DNA of 8,330 nucleotides from an uncultured Bacteroidales bacterium (lineage in GTDB: Bacteria; Bacteroidota; Bacteroidia; Bacteroidales; JAUNSR01): positions 1-8,330 of the forward strand of contig CAMTOW010000073.1 of the NCBI GenBank assembly GCA_947074245.1, in the 5' to 3' direction. Below the pieces are notes generated by a model. The model did no database searches. It saw only the letters and a list, made by a program, of their open reading frames with translations, and was not told where the DNA came from. Made by a program: the position numbers and the translations under genes. Shown piece after piece: positions 6,456-8,330 of this stretch (positions are counted from its first letter, which is position 1; every line of letters begins with the position of its first letter).

Positions 6456-8330
6456 TCAATTATTTCTTAAAGAACCGTCCGGTTACTGTCTTACTCTTGA
6501 TGATCATTCTTTTGGGAGGAATCTTCGCCTATACGAAAATGGGAAAATTGGAAGACGCCCCCTTTACCATTAAGCAGGCTCAAGTCGTGACCCAATATCC
6601 GGGGGCATCCCCATCCGAAGTACAAACTCAAGTGACCGATGTCCTCGAAGAATCGATACAGTCATTGGGCGAGCTGTATTATCTCAAAACCGAAAACCGC
6701 GCCGGCCTGTCCAAGATCACTGTTTTCGTTAAAAAAGAGATCCGGGCTGCCGAAATGCAGCAACTTTGGGATAAACTTCGCCGCAAGGTAACTGACGTAC
6801 AAGGCAAATTACCGGCCGGAGCCGGCCCGTCGATCGTGCGAGATGATTTCGGAGACGTACTTGGGGTATTCTATGGTCTTACGGGGGATAACAGAACCTC
6901 CCGCGAACTCGAAGCTCAAGCAAAAATCATTAAAAACGATCTTCTCAAAATAAAAGGAGTCGCCAAAGTGGAGCTTTACGGAATTCAGACTCCGGTCATT
7001 GAAATCATCGTATCTCCCTCTCTTTTGGTGCGTAGCGGAATCACTACGCGCGATATCGCAATGGCCTTCGAAGCCCGTAATAAAGTGGTCGATGCCGGAG
7101 CCATAGATATCAATGAGAAACGAATCCGGATCGAATCGACCGGAAATATCTATTCGCCCGATGAGATTCGGGATCTGATCATCGCATCGAGAGATGGAAA
7201 ATACATTCGTTTAGGTGATGTAGCGACCGTCCGTGAAGGCTATAAGACACCGGAAACGAACAAGATGCGAATCAATGGGCAGGAAGCAGCGGGAATCGCC
7301 ATTTCAACGATCGAAGGAGGAAACGTAGTCGACATGGCACGCGAAGTTTCCGATCGGATGCGTCGCTTCAACGAAACGATGCCCGAGGGTTTTCATCTGG
7401 TTTCGATTTATGATCAAGGATATGAGTCGGAAGTAGCAAACGACGGCTTCATCTTGAATCTGATCATCTCCGTATTGACCGTAGTGGCAATCTTGTTCTT
7501 CTTCATCGGTTTCAAAAACGGCATACTGATCGGAAGCGGACTCGTCTTCTCCATCTTCGCCACGCTGATCGTCATGCATATTCAAGGGATTGCGCTACAG
7601 CGAATGTCGCTCGCGGCGATCATCATCGCCATGGGGATGCTGGTCGATAACGCGATCGTAGTTTCAGACAGCGCCCTGATCAACATGCAACGCGGAATGC
7701 GGAAGCGCCCCGCCATCCTGAAAGCGGCATCCTCAACGGCGCTTCCTTTGTTGGCGGCGACGATCATCGCGATTCTAACCTTTCTTCCGATCTACTTTTC
7801 ACCGCATATCACCGGCGAATTCATGTCTACGATGGTCATCGTAATCGGAGTTTCATTGCTGTTCAGTTGGTTCTTCGCCCTGATTCAGACCCCGTTCTTC
7901 CTACAGGAATTCGTTCGCCGTCCCCGGGCGGAAGAGATTACCGGCTCCCCGTTCGAAGGGAAACGGTACGATCAGTTCAGACACCTGCTGGGATGGATCA
8001 TTCGCCGCAAAGAATGGGTGGTAGCTACCATCTTTCTTTTATTGATTCTTTCGGGCTACTGCTTCCGTTTCATTCCGAAAGTATTCATCCCGACCTTAGA
8101 CAAACAGTATTTCACCGTCGATCTTTGGATGCCCGAAGGTACCAGAATCGACCATACCGACGCATGCGTGCAGGATATCACCCGCCATTTGTCTCAGTTT
8201 GAGGAGATAGAGACCGTTTCCTCCTATCCCGGACAGCCGCCGCCACGCTATTATCTGGCAAATTCCACCTTCCGTCCGCAATCCAATTTCCCCCACCTGC
8301 ACACCACCTCCCATCTTTCCCAACACACGC
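6446..8330 (+). CDS. RND efflux transporter permease, AcrB-like (3' truncated)
   Basis: Inner-membrane proton-driven pump of the AcrB/HAE superfamily; 628 codons are present of the ~1,000-1,050 usual for the family, and the frame runs off the window. It begins MRIINYFLKNRPVTVLLLMI with the first membrane helix at ~12-30. The porter domain follows (family-typical KLEDAPFTIKQ, YPGASPSEVQ, then GVAKVELYG near residue 175). Membrane helices 2-6 lie at about 336-356, 357-378, 388-412, 430-452 and 460-485, and helix 7 at ~524-542, after which the second periplasmic half starts. The helix-4 motif is GMLVDNAIVV (397-406): Asp401 corresponds to AcrB Asp407, while Asn402 replaces Asp408. It overlaps the adaptor gene by 10 bases. 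A TolC-like channel gene probably follows beyond the window. Codons after about 608 are doubtful because the terminal bases look like low-quality sequence. Confidence 0.93.
   Translation, partial: MRIINYFLKNRPVTVLLLMIILLGGIFAYTKMGKLEDAPFTIKQAQVVTQYPGASPSEVQTQVTDVLEESIQSLGELYYLKTENRAGLSKITVFVKKEIRAAEMQQLWDKLRRKVTDVQGKLPAGAGPSIVRDDFGDVLGVFYGLTGDNRTSRELEAQAKIIKNDLLKIKGVAKVELYGIQTPVIEIIVSPSLLVRSGITTRDIAMAFEARNKVVDAGAIDINEKRIRIESTGNIYSPDEIRDLIIASRDGKYIRLGDVATVREGYKTPETNKMRINGQEAAGIAISTIEGGNVVDMAREVSDRMRRFNETMPEGFHLVSIYDQGYESEVANDGFILNLIISVLTVVAILFFFIGFKNGILIGSGLVFSIFATLIVMHIQGIALQRMSLAAIIIAMGMLVDNAIVVSDSALINMQRGMRKRPAILKAASSTALPLLAATIIAILTFLPIYFSPHITGEFMSTMVIVIGVSLLFSWFFALIQTPFFLQEFVRRPRAEEITGSPFEGKRYDQFRHLLGWIIRRKEWVVATIFLLLILSGYCFRFIPKVFIPTLDKQYFTVDLWMPEGTRIDHTDACVQDITRHLSQFEEIETVSSYPGQPPPRYYLANSTFRPQSNFPHLHTTSHLSQHT
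8271..8330 (+). other. Probable low-quality contig end
   Basis: The last 60 bases contain only four G residues and are strongly C-rich, unlike the preceding coding sequence on the same strand. The frame stays open but the peptide departs from the RND pattern: after YYLANSTF one expects a glycine (FGP) and NFA, while the sequence reads FRP and NFP. Both changes are explained by single G-to-C errors (GGT to CGT at 8273, GCC to CCC at 8291). The residues beyond, to the end, have no clear family match. Confidence 0.65.

Noticed and set aside
7867..8202. A 111-codon open frame on the plus strand inside the RND pump gene.
   Set aside because: It lies wholly within the well-supported RND coding frame, is rich in Arg, Pro and Ser as out-of-frame reading gives, and shows no recognisable domain.
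8314..8330. Resemblance of the window end to the Illumina Read 1 adapter (TCTTTCCCAACACACGC against TCTTTCCCTACACGACGC).
   Set aside because: It needs one mismatch and one missing base, lies in C-rich sequence, and points outward, the wrong orientation for read-through at this end. Corrupted RND coding sequence with G-to-C errors explains the tail at least as well, so I do not call adapter here, though it is not excluded.

Overview
The window looks like a contig from a Bacteroidota genome, most likely Bacteroidales. The protein families support this: two proteins end in type IX secretion (T9SS, type A) sorting domains, there is a large fimbrillin-family lipoprotein, start codons mostly lack Shine-Dalgarno sequences, and the RND pump resembles those of this phylum. 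Genus cannot be told from what is here.

Layout. Bases 1-48 are not genomic: they are the end of an Illumina P7 adapter, including an 8-base i7 index. Right after it comes the 3' part of a gene for a T9SS cargo protein with HAF-like repeats (50-1045, 5' end missing). Eleven bases later a second T9SS cargo gene follows on the same strand (1057-2712): signal peptide, a solenoid-like array of YD-type repeats with a period near 30 residues, two fibronectin-III-like domains and a C-terminal sorting tail. A strong hairpin (2733-2771) separates this pair from a convergent 796-codon gene on the minus strand (2815-5205) for a fimbrillin-family surface lipoprotein with a C-terminal FISUMP/DUF1566-like module. 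A 215-base AT-rich gap then separates that gene from a divergent efflux operon on the plus strand: an RND periplasmic adaptor lipoprotein (5421-6455), overlapped by 10 bases by an RND inner-membrane pump gene (6446 to the window end, 3' truncated at codon 628).

How they fit together. The left and central genes encode cell-surface or secreted proteins: two T9SS passengers and one pilus or adhesin component. The right part is the start of a tripartite efflux system whose outer-membrane TolC-like partner is not in the window. The gap before the efflux operon holds a cluster of GATTCT/AGAATC half-sites (one 13-bp palindrome and one 8-bp inverted repeat ending at the start codon), a plausible but unproven control region. 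The last ~60 bases are abnormally poor in G and the protein they encode drifts from the family pattern, so they are probably low-quality sequence.

I saw no tRNA, rRNA, CRISPR array, insertion sequence or integrase. No clearly novel system is supported. The most useful observations are the two sequencing artefacts at the ends, the candidate operator cluster and the repeat-rich T9SS cargo gene.
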